Shown here: positions 47,440-60,070 of the stretch, in pieces
Position numbering within the stretch: position 1 is the stretch's first letter
Layout of the letters: every line of letters starts with the position of its first letter
NCBI GenBank assembly: GCA_022749755.1
Contig: CM040442.1
Coordinates: 15,970,457-16,034,456, forward strand
Reading direction: 5' to 3'
Source of the DNA: Azadirachta indica
Lineage: Eukaryota > Streptophyta > Magnoliopsida > Sapindales > Meliaceae
Length of the DNA stretch: 64,000 bases
Notes under the pieces: model-generated
Database searches by the model: none
Told to the model about the DNA's origin: nothing
The model's input: the letters and a program-made list of their open reading frames with translations, nothing else
Made by a program: the position numbers and the translations under genes

Positions 47440-48292
47440 AGTTTATATTTTACAAGGAAAGGATTATTGGTAATAAGATTTTGTTGTGGGTAAAAAGGTG
47501 AAAAATATAGAGTTCAAGGGTTTGAATGGAATTGAGAGTCAAAATATTTCTTTTTAATTTGCTTAATCGGTTGGAATAAAAAAAATGAAATGAATGAAAG
47601 GACAAGAAGGCATGTGGTAATGTGTTCGCCCAATAAAAGAAAACCAAGTGTTGAATGGTGAAGGAATAGTGAGGCGATGGGTGTTTTGTATAAATCTAAG
47701 CCTTGTTTTTGCCTATTACAAAAGGAAAATTGAAAGCCAAAATTTTGAACCCGAGAGAAGAGGAGAAAGAAAGAAAGAAGATTCGGTTTGAATTTATACT
47801 TTTAGATGATTGATTTTGATTTTAAAAATTAGTGAATTATATAATTTAGTTATAGAAATTTAAATTATTAATGTACAAATATGTGTTTACATACATATAT
47901 ATATATATAATGCTTCACATTCTTATTTTAAACGGAATACATATGTTGGATGTATCAATTTTATGTCATATAAAGATATAAAAATTTAGAATTTATAAGT
48001 TAGATATATTTATTTTTACTTTTATTTTTCAAGAGATTTTTTTATTAAGATGAATATGTTCTGATTTCAAAAAAATAAAATTATTAGGTAATATAAGTTT
48101 TGTTGTAGGTGAAAAGTATAGAAAGAAAAATTGAAAGATTTGATTGAAATTTGGTAGGCCATGTGTCTTTTCCTTGAACTGATTTAAGAATTGGGCAGCA
48201 TGTATATGTGGTAAGTGGTTAGCAATTGTAAAATATTTATATATCTAAAATAAATAAAGGGAATGGTTTGTTAAGGTAATGGTGAGCTTACA

Positions 48293-48328
<36 letters not shown>

Positions 48329-48560
48329 CAACCTTTGCTTTCACAAATTAATTTAAGGGTAGAAAACGAAATTAGAAAAGAAAGGAAATAAAGGAAAGGA
48401 AAGAAAGAAGGTTTGGTTTAAATTTATATTTAGATAATTAATATTAATTTTAATTTTAATTTTAAAGATTAGTAAATTATTTCATATAATTTAGTTATGG
48501 AAAATTAAACTATTAGTATATAGATATGTGTTTAAATGTATATATACATACATTTTAGAT
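47440..48560 (+). repeat. Imperfect tandem duplication of about 630 bp
   Basis: 47440-47920 and 48075-48560 share colinear blocks (taagattttgttgt/taagttttgttgta; gaaagaaagaagattcggtttg/gaaagaaagaaggtttggttt; aatttagttat). A TG/TA microsatellite lies at 48291-48330. No gene seen. Confidence 0.65.
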
Positions 48561-48949
48561 AATTAAATTTGAATTATTGGATCATCATTCATTATTATTT
48601 ATTCAATTAGTATTAAGAGATGATTGGGAGGAGAAAGAGAAACCAACAGAGGCATAAAATTGTCGTGTTTATCAAGTAGGTATTTACATGCATATGGTGA
48701 ATTTTGATTTTAAAATTGAAAAGTCAGGTGTTTAATTACAATTAATATTTTGATAAATATGTATAAAATTATTGAATTACCACATGTTGATCCAATTAAT
48801 TGTTTTTCAAATTTGATTCAAATAGTAATTTTTATAGGAATATTAAATTTACAAATACAGTGAGAAAATTATGTCAACACGTTTTATAATTTTATAAATG
48901 TAAGATTTGTATGAAAATGTCATGAAATAATTTGATAAATAAGAATATG

Positions 48950-49710
48950 ATGGCCACGGTTGTTGTTGTAATGTGGCACCAATGTTTGAGCGACGGTCCT
49001 TGATAATAATCCCTTAAAGGTCATTTCTGTTGGGGCAACGGTATGGGATGACGATATTTAGGAATAATACCCTTAAAGGTCGTTTTTTATGGGATGACGA
49101 TATTTAGGAATAATGCCTTTAAAGTATGTATGGCCAATTTTTGGGGTGACAGTCCTTCGAAATAATGCCTGTAAAGCACCTAAGCACAAAATTTATAGAA
49201 ATTATTTTTTTAAATAATGGAATTAATGTCTTTTATATTGTTTATATGAATATTAGAATTGAAATTTTGACTTGATATTAGACTACACTCTTTATTGGAA
49301 ATCAAGAATTCAAATTTATTTATTACAAATTTTAAAACTGCTTTTGTGTATAAATGCTTACTAGGCATTAGTTCACTTCTACTTCTCAGGTTTAGATGAT
49401 GTAGGAGATTCTTATAAATAAAAGACAAAAGAGGTATTCTAGGACAAAAATTTTGTTTTTTGAAACTATATGTAATTATAGGAGCAGGATTTTACCACGT
49501 ATGGTTTTGAAGTAATTTTCATGCTTGTGCTTAGAAGCTATGAAATTGATTATATTTTGTTGAATAATGACATGAAGCAGTTAGTGTTTAATTTTATTGA
49601 AAGTGTTTAGAGTGAAATTTTAAAAACTTACAGGATTGCATGTTTGATGTATATTACATTATAGTGGAAATTTTGTCGAAATTTATTAGAATTAGGGATG
49701 TTACAATAGT
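48950..49710 (-). repeat. LTR-like repeat, minus orientation, copy 1
   Basis: Ends gaattagggatgttaca, i.e. TGTAACATCCC on the minus strand. At 48980-49190 it contains three imperfect copies of a block with gggatgacgatatttaggaa and aataatgcc. 49205-49710 matches 49920-50380 plus 51930-51985. Confidence 0.65.
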
Positions 49711-49919
49711 TAATATTAGAACTTAGGGTTAGGATTCTGTAGACATTTCTTATGATAGTGAGAAATTTTTGGAGACATTTTAGTCTGTTGTTACCTACAC
49801 GTTATTATTCTATATGAATTTTTTATTTTAATATACTTGGTCTTATAGTATGGGGAGAACAAGTACAATAGGTGGACTTGTGTGAATAGGAATGAGCAAT
49901 ATGCTCTAAGTGGTGTTCT
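49711..49919. other. Spacer between LTR-like copies
   Basis: No gene seen. Confidence 0.5.
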
Positions 49920-50380
49920 CGTGGAACTATGTGTTTTACGTTGTTTATATGAATATTGAAATTGAAATTTTGATTCAACATTCTATTACACTATTTGCTG
50001 GAAATTAGAAAGTGTTTTTATATTCAAATTTGTTTATTGAAAATTTTAAAATTGCCTTTATGTATAAATGTTTAATGGATATTAGTTCATCTCTACTTTT
50101 CAGGTTTAGGCAATGTTAGAGATTTCTAAGTAGAAGACAAAGGATACTCTAGGACCAATATTTTGCTACTTTGTAAATCATCTGTAATTATAAGAGTAGA
50201 ATTTTATATTGTATGGTTTTAATGTAATTTCTATACTTGTACTTGGATTTTAGAAGTCATGGAATTGATTATATCTTATTAAGTAATAAAATAAAGTAGT
50301 TGGTGTTTAATTTTATTCGAAGTCTTTAGAATGAAATTTTAAATCTTACAAGATTACGCATTTAATATATACTATATTAT

Positions 50381-51930
50381 GTTAGCCTTAAAGCCTCATA
50401 ACTCATTGTTTTGATGATAACAAATATTAATATTTTTAACTAACCATATTCTTCTTATAGCATTTATTATTATACTTGTAGCATAAAGAATTAAAATGTA
50501 ATTGTGAAGATATAAAGAACATTCAAAATAAAATTGAACAAATTGAAGACAAGATTGGAAGAATTGAAGACAAATACATTAGATATTTTTTATTTTATAA
50601 TGTGTCTTTAAAATTGAATATTGATTTGCACTTAAAAGGTCAAATTCATTTTTTAATAAAACAAATAATTTTTTAAAATTTTTTAAAAATTCATATAACT
50701 ATATGGTTTTCAAGTGAATATTTTGAATATGTGAAAAATAATCATTATTTTATAAGCCAAACTGAAAGTTTTTAAAATCTGAAAATTGGACCAAAATACA
50801 AGTTTTTCAAATTTTAAAAATAGATTAAAATGTAAAATTTTCAAAACTTTCAAAAAACTGGTTTAAAGAAATTTGATTTAATAGAACCGGTTCAAACTAA
50901 TATGGTCAACCAAACCAAACCAAATCAGTCGGTTAACCAAACCAATGGTAGAATGTAGAGTTTTTGGATTAGTTGATCGAACCGAACCACTTGGTCGACT
51001 TCGGTCAATCGAACCAAACATGTCGGTCAACTGATCCTTACAGATCGGTCAACCAATTTTTTACGTTTTTATTGTAAAGTTTCTGACTTTTACTTGGTCA
51101 ACTGACACGTATGAAAATTTGAAATTTTAACTTTTAAAGGCTAGTAACGACTAGTTTTTCAATTATTATTATAAATATTAGCCTAAACTCATTTGAAATA
51201 GGTTTTACACACTTAGAAAACTTTGTTACACGTTTTAATAGTGCAATAAAAAGAATTTGAGGTTTCATTTTGCAAATCAAATATTATATTTATACACACT
51301 TTAGTTTTTCATTTCTATTATTCTTTAAAAAAAGTGTTTGTATTTTTCTTTAATAAAACTCTTTTATCAAGTTTATTTCTTTATAATCACTGTGAGGGTA
51401 AGTGTGAGGAAAATACATTTGGTGTGAGGTTTGAGTGACACCCATAAATCACTTTATTTCTAAAGGTTGAAAAGACGCTCGGTTAAGTCCTCTTAGTATA
51501 TAGTTTGAGTGGCACTCAAGAGTTCACTTGAAGTTATAATTGATTGCCTTTGAGTTTGAAGGCACAAGCAGTGAACTCTTCAAGCGAGCAAGCTTGGAGG
51601 CGTAGACGTAAGCCGACTGTTTGTCGAACCACATAAAAATAGATATTGTCTATCTCAACTCTTTCACTCACTTGATTTATATCCTTATTATTGTTATACA
51701 CATTTCCCACACATGCTTGAACTTGAATTATGATAATTTACATATTGATTGTTGAGTTATTTATTGAATTTATTGTATTACACTTAAGAAAGAATTCAAA
51801 TTACTTCGTATTAGCTGTTGGGTTGCTTTAAAAGTATTAAAATCCTTAAAAACCCAATTCACTACTCCCCTCCTCCCTTCCCCCCACCCCCCCCCCCCCC
51901 CCCCCCCCCCCCCCTACCCTCCCCCCCCAA
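50381..51930 (+). mobile_element. LTR-like non-coding element (family shared with 58872-60070)
   Basis: Starts gttagccttaaagcctcata and ttgttttgatgataacaaa. The middle contains repeated CGGTCAACC/GAACCGAACC blocks. Near the end it has ggcgtagacgtaagccgac, tgtcgaaccacataaaaat and aaaaacccaattca, which resemble the R-U5 part and terminus of plant Copia LTRs. No coding region. It is best explained as a solo LTR or a LARD-like element. The same features occur in order at 58872-60070. Confidence 0.55.
51880..51928. repeat. Long poly-C tract
   Basis: A cytosine run of more than 25 uninterrupted bases with flanking C-rich sequence, next to the 3' end of the LTR-like insertion. The length may be unreliable in the assembly. 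Confidence 0.9.
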
Positions 51931-52124
51931 GTTGCTTTAGTTGTATTTCACATTATAGTGAAAGTTTTGTCAAATTTTTTAGAATTAGGGATGTTACACA
52001 TCGGTATTACATTAACCATGACCATCAAATTTTCATTTACATGTCAATATTTATATTATCACAATAAAATTTACAAACTACCAAAACATAAAATTTTCAT
52101 AAAAATTATCCATTTACAGAAATA

Positions 52125-52244
52125 CAACATGTGTTGACACACTTTTCTCATTGTATTTGTTAAAAGAACTTTCGTACAAAAATTAATATTTAAATGTAGT
52201 TCAGCACACAATCAATTACATCAACATGTGTTACAAAGACATTT
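52125..52244 (-). repeat. Inverted copy of sequence near 48770-48900
   Basis: catgtgttgaca, ttttctcattgtatttgtta and atcaacatgtg match the reverse complement of 48770-48900. It marks another piece of the LTR-like family. Confidence 0.5.
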
Positions 52245-52339
52245 CTTATGAAAAATTTACTAAAATATCCAAAATTAAAATAAAAATTACAAAAATATCC
52301 GACAGTAATTTATATTTTTGAAACTATCCAAAAATTTAG

Positions 52340-52560
52340 CAAATAGATGATTTTACCCTCATCAAAGCATCTAACCTCTTTTTTACCTTTACCCAAACTT
52401 TTCCCTAATCAATTTTCTTTAGAACCCTAATTTTTTCCCCAAACCAATTTTCGTCAAATCAACCATAAATTTATTTTCCAAATCAATTATACTTTAAATC
52501 AACCTTAATTGAAATTGAGGAAACCTTCTCACCCATCAACAACAGTGGCAACACAAAACA
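52340..52560 (+). repeat. Left inverted-repeat arm of the Mutator-like element
   Basis: Pairs with 60930-61140 in reverse complement. Confidence 0.8.
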
Positions 52561-53285
52561 AAGACAATGGTGGCAGCACACAACAAAGGTTAGTCTATGT
52601 ATTAAATTTGATTGTAATTTTGAATGTTTTAGTTGAATTGGATGTAGGCAAAGTTTGAATTGATTTTTTTGTGATTTATATAGTTTGGATCGAATAATAT
52701 TTGTATGAGTTTGACTAAAAGGTCGTAAAATAGTTTGATAGTGTGCAGGTGGCACCAAGTGAGTGTCACTTGGGTAAATATAAAATATCAAAGAAACCCC
52801 TCCATAAAAAAATCTTAAACATTCCATAAGAATAAAGTTATATTAAGTTCCAAATTTTTGCTAGAAATTTGCAAAATAACACCCATATATTTAGACTTAA
52901 AATGCTATTATGGTCTAAAATTTTTACAATATTCCCATTCAAACCCCTTTATGCTATTTTTTATAAATTATAGTATCACTGTAAAAGACGAAAATCATGT
53001 AGAATTACTAGAAAAATAGATTACAAAAACACATTAACGCTCAAATATGGATATATTTCACAAGTCCAAAAAATTAAAAGGATGATTTAAAGATTTAAGG
53101 CATTTGTGTGGGCAAAACTGAGTCTCTTTCCACTATATTCTGCCCTATCTCACACTTTTTTCTTTCTTTATGATTTTACCAAATTATACATGTCTTTTCC
53201 TTTGAAAGGATAAGATGTTGAAAATATCATATGCTTTTCACTTATCAACACATTTAACTAGCTATCATGATCATGTGCGATAAAA
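52561..53285. other. Non-coding interior next to the left arm
   Basis: No gene seen; probably leader sequence of the DUF1985/ULP1 gene. Confidence 0.45.
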
Positions 53286-53560
53286 ATGTTTTGTCAAAAA
53301 TTGACAGATATCCAATGCAAGATGTTCGTAGAAACATGTTTTGGACATCTTCCAAATATACAAACATTTAACTTCTTAGGAAGTCTAGTATACAACATGT
53401 TTTTTTGTGAGATACAAACAAAAGACGTTTATGAGGAGTTATCATTTCTTGTGGTAGGTACGCCTATTCATTTTTCACTCATAGAGTTTGGATTTATTAT
53501 GGGGTTGGATTTTGGACATTATCCAGAGGAGGAAATAAAGGGGGATGATTGGATTTGAGA
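53286..53560 (+). pseudogene. DUF1985 domain of a MULE-borne ULP1-like gene
   Basis: An open 90-residue piece reads FVETCFGHLPNIQTFNF, LGSLVYNMFFCEIQTKD and VVGTPIHFSLIEFGFIMGLD. The pattern F..TCFGHL, ..LVH.LL, ..G.P..FS..EF....GL is that of DUF1985, a domain almost always found N-terminal to a C48 peptidase in plant MULEs. It stops at 53558. Downstream pieces (54000-54180, 54360-54430 with an acidic DDDNEEE-like stretch) belong to the same broken gene. Confidence 0.7.
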
Positions 53561-55640
53561 TAAATATTTTGGTGGGTGAAAAGATATATCAAGAGATGAA
53601 TTAGACTCTTTGTATAATTGATGGGATTTCTCTAAGATGGATGACATATATGCCGTTAAGTTGTTTGTTATATTTGTTGCTAAGTAATTTTTGTTTGGTA
53701 GATCCATACATAAGCATTACAATCTATGGCTTTTACAAGTAGCCGATGATTTGGATAAGTTTAATAAGTATCCTAGGGTATAGCTATATAGCGGTACACA
53801 TATTAATGTTTAAGGAGAATCTTAGTTAGTAGGTTGAGAAATTTTGGTAAAAAATGGTTGAAAAAAGATAAGAAGGGCCAAAAGTAGAAGCATGGGAAAC
53901 ATAAATTAACTGGATTTCCTATTGCATTTCAAGTAGCTATAGATGGTTTTATTTAAAGCTTTATGAAGTTGTTTTGCAAACCATAGCATTACTTTTTGCT
54001 TAAAGTATACTTAACCATTCTCTTTTTCGCAGCTTTGGATATACAAGGCAATTTATGCTGCGAGAAAGAATTTTGTGGAATGTACCAATTCCAAACTTCC
54101 TTGAATGCTCAAGTGGCAATCTATAAAAAAGAATGTAAAAATACAACGTATATATTTAGAGTGAAAAATGTGCGATAGCTCGTTGTGAATATATGCTCAT
54201 ACTTATTGTATGCATATTTATTCATTTATATTTAAACATACATAACTAAATTTATTTGTTGTAACAAAAGTTACATGTTACACTCATTCCATTAAAGGAG
54301 GAAAAATAGCTTCCATACGTCATCCAAACACAGACTATAATGGAACCCAAGGACATTATTAGGGTAACTTATTTATGGATCTCGATGACGACAATGAGGA
54401 AGAGGTTGGTGGAGTTATTGCATTAAAGACAGAAAAGGTAAAAAAACTAATTGTACAATTGTGAGTTGTTAATTGCAATTACATATCAATTGATCATCCA
54501 TATGTGTATGTATAGGTTACATGAGAGCAACAAGTGTTGCAAGCTGACCACAACCACATGATTATGATGGTGCTTATGCAGATTAAGGGCCATCACATGA
54601 TGACCATCATAGGATGCCACCTGATCTGTTGCACAATGACCATGATAGGATGTCACTTAGTCTGTTGCACGATGACCATGATAAGATGCCACTTGGTCCA
54701 TTATATACAATAAATACTAGCTCAATGTTAGTGACCTTCATTGCAAGTTATAGATGTTGAGGTTGGATTTTGAGTCCCATGAAAGAAATTTGCAAATAAA
54801 AATTAGAACACACGTGACATTGTTGCAAACAGATTTTGAGGCATATGTTAAGTGACAGAATGAGGCAATGACAATCTTTGTATAGGAAGTTCATGTAATA
54901 ACGCATATGAGTGGTTCAACGTCTAAAGATGATAATGATCACGTGAGTAAAATGTTATTATTTTTCCATGTAATCAAAAGTTGTGGTTTAATGAGCTCGT
55001 TAGGTTCTTTATGGGAGAATAATTACACATAGATAAATGTGGATGACCTGGACATGCCTAATGCTAACCCGACCCTTAGCGATTTTGATAATATTCGTAT
55101 TTATCTAGGTCACCCTGAATCAGCAGAGTAGGTACAGGCAGAAGTATAAGAAGGGCCTATGTTAGAAATTCGTACACTAATCTATATTTATAATAGGCAG
55201 TGTAAGCACATATCGATTCTCGGTCAATTGTATTATAGTCCATCACATATCATTGATCCGATGCAGGCTCTACATGATGAGATATATATGCCCTTTCTTC
55301 AGTGGATGAAGACAATTTATCTATTTATAAAGTTAGAGATCATGCGAATCACCCCATAATGGTTAAGTTGTGTGGCAACGAAAGGATGTTGGTTGGAGGA
55401 TAATGTGCGTATTCACCACTTTTTAATTAACTCGACTATCAACAATGTTATTGAATATATTACATTTAAGTTGATGACTTTTTTTTTTTCACTTATAGCA
55501 TATACTTGTGTATTTAGCGTGTGTGTTCAAAGCTCATTTCACAGCAATGGATTATTGCAGATGCACAACTCTATATATATTGATCAATATTATTGTTTAT
55601 AAATCTTACAAATTATTTATCTTGTACCATTAGTGAGCTT
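53561..55640 (+). pseudogene. Linker region of the broken DUF1985-ULP1 gene
   Basis: Frames are short and interrupted. 54540-54700 holds a small repeat of catgatgacc/ccacttg blocks (three or four copies of a unit with catgata(a/g)gatg). No other domain recognised. Confidence 0.4.
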
Positions 55641-56260
55641 TAATAGTGAGTTTGTTCATTAGCTTGGACACAAATTGTCCTATGCGTGGCCTGGGATGAT
55701 TTCAATTCTTGGAGACTCAAGGAGGGCACCTTCCACTCTACTGTTGATGTTAGGGCATATGTGAAGGAAGGAGGTGACAAGCATTAGCTATATAGGTTAT
55801 GGTGTGATATCGACGTATTTTATTGTTATGTTAACTTAACAAGTGACTATTAGGTTTTTTGTTCTATAGATCTAAGATCCTGTAAAATCACAGTATATGA
55901 TTCATTACCATCCCACACCTCAAAGCAGACATTGTCAAATGTCATAATGCCTACGTGTGTGATGATGCCTTATTTGTTGTGACTTGAAGGCTTTTACAAG
56001 ATGAGGACTAAGTTGCCAGACCATGCAAATGGTCGTTAACTGGAGTGTATGCCATATTAGGGACTAGTAGTACAAACTGTAGGATTTACACATGTAAGGT
56101 TGTAGAATAGTTAGAATTAGGATGTCCATTTGATTTTAGGTGGGAGAATGAATTATTTTTTTAGGAAGAAAAGGCCCTTGATTTATGGAGTGGACAATTA
56201 TTGTAGACGAGATATCTTGTGGATATTTGCTACATATTGGTTGTTTATTAGTTTATTAGT
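55640..56260 (+). pseudogene. C48 (Ulp1-like) cysteine protease domain, inactivated
   Basis: The plus strand reads FCSIDLRSCKITVYDSLPSH, MPTCVMMPYLL, GFYKMRTKLPDHANG and, after a frame change, LELGCPFDFRWENE. This is the core of plant MULE-borne Ulp1-like peptidases, which cleave SUMO-type conjugates. The expected catalytic His before the VLC(S/V)IDL strand is replaced (SDY followed by a stop), and the GGDCG block around the catalytic Cys is disrupted. The protein cannot be active as read. Confidence 0.75.
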
Positions 56261-56890
56261 TGATTCTTTTTAAATTTAATCATAATTAATATCTTTATAT
56301 ATTTAGTCTTATTTAAATTTACAATAATAGAAATAAAATAGAGTAATTGTGAGCGACAAATAAATCCACAGTCACTGAGGAACGAATTAGCAATGAGTGA
56401 TAAATAGATCAATGGTGAGTGATGAATAGATCAACATTTACAATGAATAACAAATTTTCTAGAATCAATGTGGAAATCACTTGTTTTACAAGTTATTTTG
56501 ATACCGACACATAGACGTAAGTACAATAAGTAAATTTAACATTATATTTTAATTAACAATAAGATAAACATAAAACAACCAAATAAAAAATTAAATAAAG
56601 ATTAATAATCTTTGAATTGTTCATAAAAATAAAATGTGCATTATTCCACTTATAAAATATAAAACAACTCTTATAGTTGACACATTATTCATTAGGGTGT
56701 AGGAGGAATCAAATTCCTATACATTTGACGATTGTGGTCGATTAGTTGATAATGTGAACACATTCTCCGAACCACGTTTTTTTCTCCAAACGGTATTTGT
56801 TGCTTTTTAGGTCAACTAGATGGAAAAGGTCCTATTGGTGGCTTGATGTTAGTAGCACATACCTCATTTAGAATAACTCAATCATCTTGA
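56261..56890. other. AT-rich spacer between the convergent MULE genes
   Basis: Contains three degenerate gtgagtga(c/t)aaatagatc(a) blocks at about 56345-56450. No gene seen. Confidence 0.5.
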
Positions 56891-58560
56891 TTCTCAACAA
56901 CATGAATCAATTATGCGCATGCCATCAAATGCACTTCATTTGTGTAGTACGACGAGTAAAAGCGATTGTTTTGTAACCATATCTGCCTGCATGCTGCAAG
57001 AGCGTGGGTACAAGGTAGTTACTCCATAACAAATTGCCTACAACTACATGTCTTCGCCTACAAGTTCATAATTCCATCTTATACACCATCTCTAAGTTCA
57101 AACTAAAATCTAAAAACATTTGTGCAGGTTATGGTATGGGACAATGTAATTTGTTTTATAACTTTCGTTTATACTACTTCCATTAAGGGTTCTATCATGC
57201 ATTGTTTTTCTCTTTTTTCGTAAAATCATCTTTGCATAATATTCCTTAAATACTTTGTCAAAGTAGTAATTGAAAGTCAACATGCATGTTTAAATAAAAC
57301 ATTTACGCTTTCTACAATATTTGTGGTTAATATATTGTACCTATAGGCTAGAAAATGCGATTTACCCTACCTATAACATCCCACTTCTTCCTTTACGTAC
57401 TTGCCTGCATTTGGATGCAACGATCTCAATTTTCACATGTGTTCATTGATCTTGTTGAGTCGATGCATCCTTGTTCTAGTAAAGTATCTTGTTATAAATT
57501 GGTTACTTGTACGAGGGTTTATCTTGTACTTGGCCTTAACATTTTAAAGATATGGTAAGTACAAAACCCATATGTCATTTTGGAAATATTGTACTAATTC
57601 CTTTCTAAATACTTGTTTGTCGATCTAATATGAATACCAAATTTGATACATCACTTATAGCACCCCAAAGCCTGAACAAAATCCTTTTGCATGATGCATC
57701 ATTTTCTTTGTCTCCTATACCAAAGGCCAATGGAAATATTTGGTCATTTCCATCGAGACAAGCAGCCACAAATATTGTTCACCGATATTTACCCTTCAAA
57801 AAAGTTCCATCAACAACAATCACTGGCTAAATTAACAATCGAAAGCCTCTAATACAAAGGCTAAGTGCCATAAAGAAATACATGAAATGCTTATCATCAT
57901 CCTTTTTTATATGTGTCAGAGTCCCTAGGTTTTTGTCCTCTAACATATGGCAATATAATGGGAGCAATTTAAACAATTACTTCGATCTCTAACGATAAGT
58001 GCTTTTTTTTTAGTGCATACTTTTGTATACGATATGCACACTCTATAATCATTTTGGATGTCAGCTTTAATGTTTCTTGGAGTGTAAATTTTGCTATAGT
58101 TTAGGAAATTTGTCCCCCAGAATTTCACTAATGAGCTAACTACTTGCTTTTAAATGGCCAACTGCCAATTGATTAGTCTTATATGTATAACCTGTGTCCA
58201 TATGCACAACCGAAAAGTAGCCATTATCTCTAACCAAAGTCGCATGAATCCTCTATTACATTGGTTGCTCACGTATTTTGCTTCGAACCAATCTGGTGAG
58301 GACCTAGTAACTCTAAATTGAAAATGTTTCTCTAATGCCATCGTGCTAAATTCCCTGCAAAGCTTTTGCTTATTCCCAAAAATGTGGCCTACACACATTT
58401 CACCACTTGTATATCTTAAGCATGCATCGAAAGACATGCCTATTGACGATGGAAGTGGTGGGCATATAGTAAAAAGGATCTGATGAAGATGGAATGTTCT
58501 GCTCGTATCCTTGTGAGCTAAGCCCTTATCCACAATTTGCTTATGACTGCCTACATCCTA
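56890..58560 (-). pseudogene. MURA (MuDR-type) transposase remnant
   Basis: Reading down the minus strand: the MuDR N-terminal domain at 58450-58180 (REFSTMALEKHFQFRVTRS, then a zinc-binding-like FEAKYVSNQC). Next come SKIYTPRNIKADIQNDYRV near 58100-58030 and the MULE catalytic core at about 57830-57650 (VIVVDGTFLKGKY, then FVAACLDGNDQIFPLAFGIG, the first catalytic Asp in VVDGT). The SWIM zinc finger is at about 57060-56990 (CSCRQFVMEYLPCTHALAAC). All domains of a transposase are present in order, but stops and frameshifts separate them. It is convergent with the ULP1-like gene. Confidence 0.8.
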
Positions 58561-58871
58561 GATGAATGTCCCTTGTTTCATTTGATGGCCCTTCACAATC
58601 ATTCCTTTGACATTCTTCACTAGGAATGTTATCACCCCTTTAACATTTTTCAATAGAAATGTCATCACCAAGTATAGCTAGTTCACTATTATAGTAATTA
58701 TATAAGAGGACTTCTTTGTAGTGAAGAAGAAATTAATGTTGAGCATCTATAGGATCTTCATTATGGTAATAAGAGGAGTAATGTTTGACACCTCTTGAAG
58801 TGGTATATCTAACAACTATTTCCATCTACAAAAAAAGTGTATCATTGGCTTGATTGCTTTCAATTAAAGAA

Positions 58872-60070
58872 CTTATTAACCTTGAGGTCACATAAACCCA
58901 GATTTTGATGATTACAAAATATGCCGTCTAATCTGAGAAAAGAAAAAGAAAATTAAGCTCAAATTAAAGTTTTAAGATACAAGTATGGTATTTCTTTGTA
59001 TTTTCATAAATGTATACTCATGTATATAATTGTGTATGACAATTGTGTCAAGCTCAAGATTCTTTCTAAGTTTTTCAAATTCGATCAAAATCTAAGTACT
59101 TCAAATCTTGAAGTTGGACCAAATTTACAAAGTTCGAAATCTAAAATCCAGACCAAATTGTAAGTTTTTTAAACCTTGAAAATGGATCAAAATGCAAAGT
59201 TCTTAAAATATCAAAAAATCGATTTAAAAAGTCTTGATCCAACAAAATCGATCTAAATCAGTTTGATCAATCTAACTAGACCGGTCGGTCAACCAAACCG
59301 ATAGTAGAATATTGGGGTTTGGGTTTGGTTAACCGAACCAAACCACATAGTTAAACAAACTGAACTGATCGATCAATCGATCCTTCTAAATTGGTCAACT
59401 AATCTTTTGGGTTTTTAAAACTATACTTTCTAAATTTTTCTTAGTTGACCAAACTGGCTTTTTTAATTGATTGAGATATACAAAAATTTGAATTTTTAAA
59501 TCTCTACCAGCTAGTTCTTTAATCTTATATAAATTAGACACTTTAAATTCTTTTGTATACTTTTACAAACACGTTTTTGAGTTACACTAAGTCACAACAA
59601 CATCAAGCAAAATAATCTTGAACTACAAATCATCATATACATATTAAAATCTCCAGGAGCTTTCATTTTCATTATCTACAATTGAGAAAATCATTCTTGT
59701 AATTTGTCATTTCATATTCAACTTTAATTTTATTGTAAGAAAGTGAAAGAGGTGGGTCTTTCACTTGGTTTAGCTAGGTTATAAGTGTTTGGGGTAGGCC
59801 AAACTTTGTAAGTGTTGAAAATATCACACCCTAAGTTATAAAATTGTGAAGTCTTATGGAATCAAGGATTATTGTTATTCAACACTTTAAATGAGTTTTA
59901 AAGAAGTAGATGTAGGTGGGTTGTTGTTGAAGCAATATAAATTCCTGTGTTTATTTCTTTTCCCTTTAAACTCCCTTATTTGCATTCGAATTGAATGAGT
60001 TGATTGTTTAGATTAAAAACCAAATTTATTAAAATTTTTATTAGAAACCCAATTCACCTCCTCTTTTAGG
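58872..60070 (+). mobile_element. LTR-like element nested in the Mutator-like element
   Basis: Starts near ttattaaccttgaggtcaca and ttttgatgattacaaaa, has accggtcggtcaacc blocks near 59280-59300, and ends aaacccaattcacctcctct, in the same order as 50381-51930. Non-coding. Confidence 0.55.

Larger units (their letters stand above)
49920..51985 (-). repeat. LTR-like repeat, minus orientation, copy 2, split by an insertion
   Basis: 49920-50380 matches 49205-49640, and 51930-51985 matches 49625-49710. The 1.55 kb between (50381-51930) is a later insertion. About 26 bp next to the junction are present, in diverged form, on both sides. Confidence 0.7.

Noticed and set aside
51880..51928. Poly-C run as an i-motif or regulatory element
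   Set aside because: No promoter context; simple slippage or assembly error is more likely.
52483..52827. 114-residue minus-strand open frame
   Set aside because: Mostly the Mutator inverted-repeat arm and its flank read in reverse; no domain.
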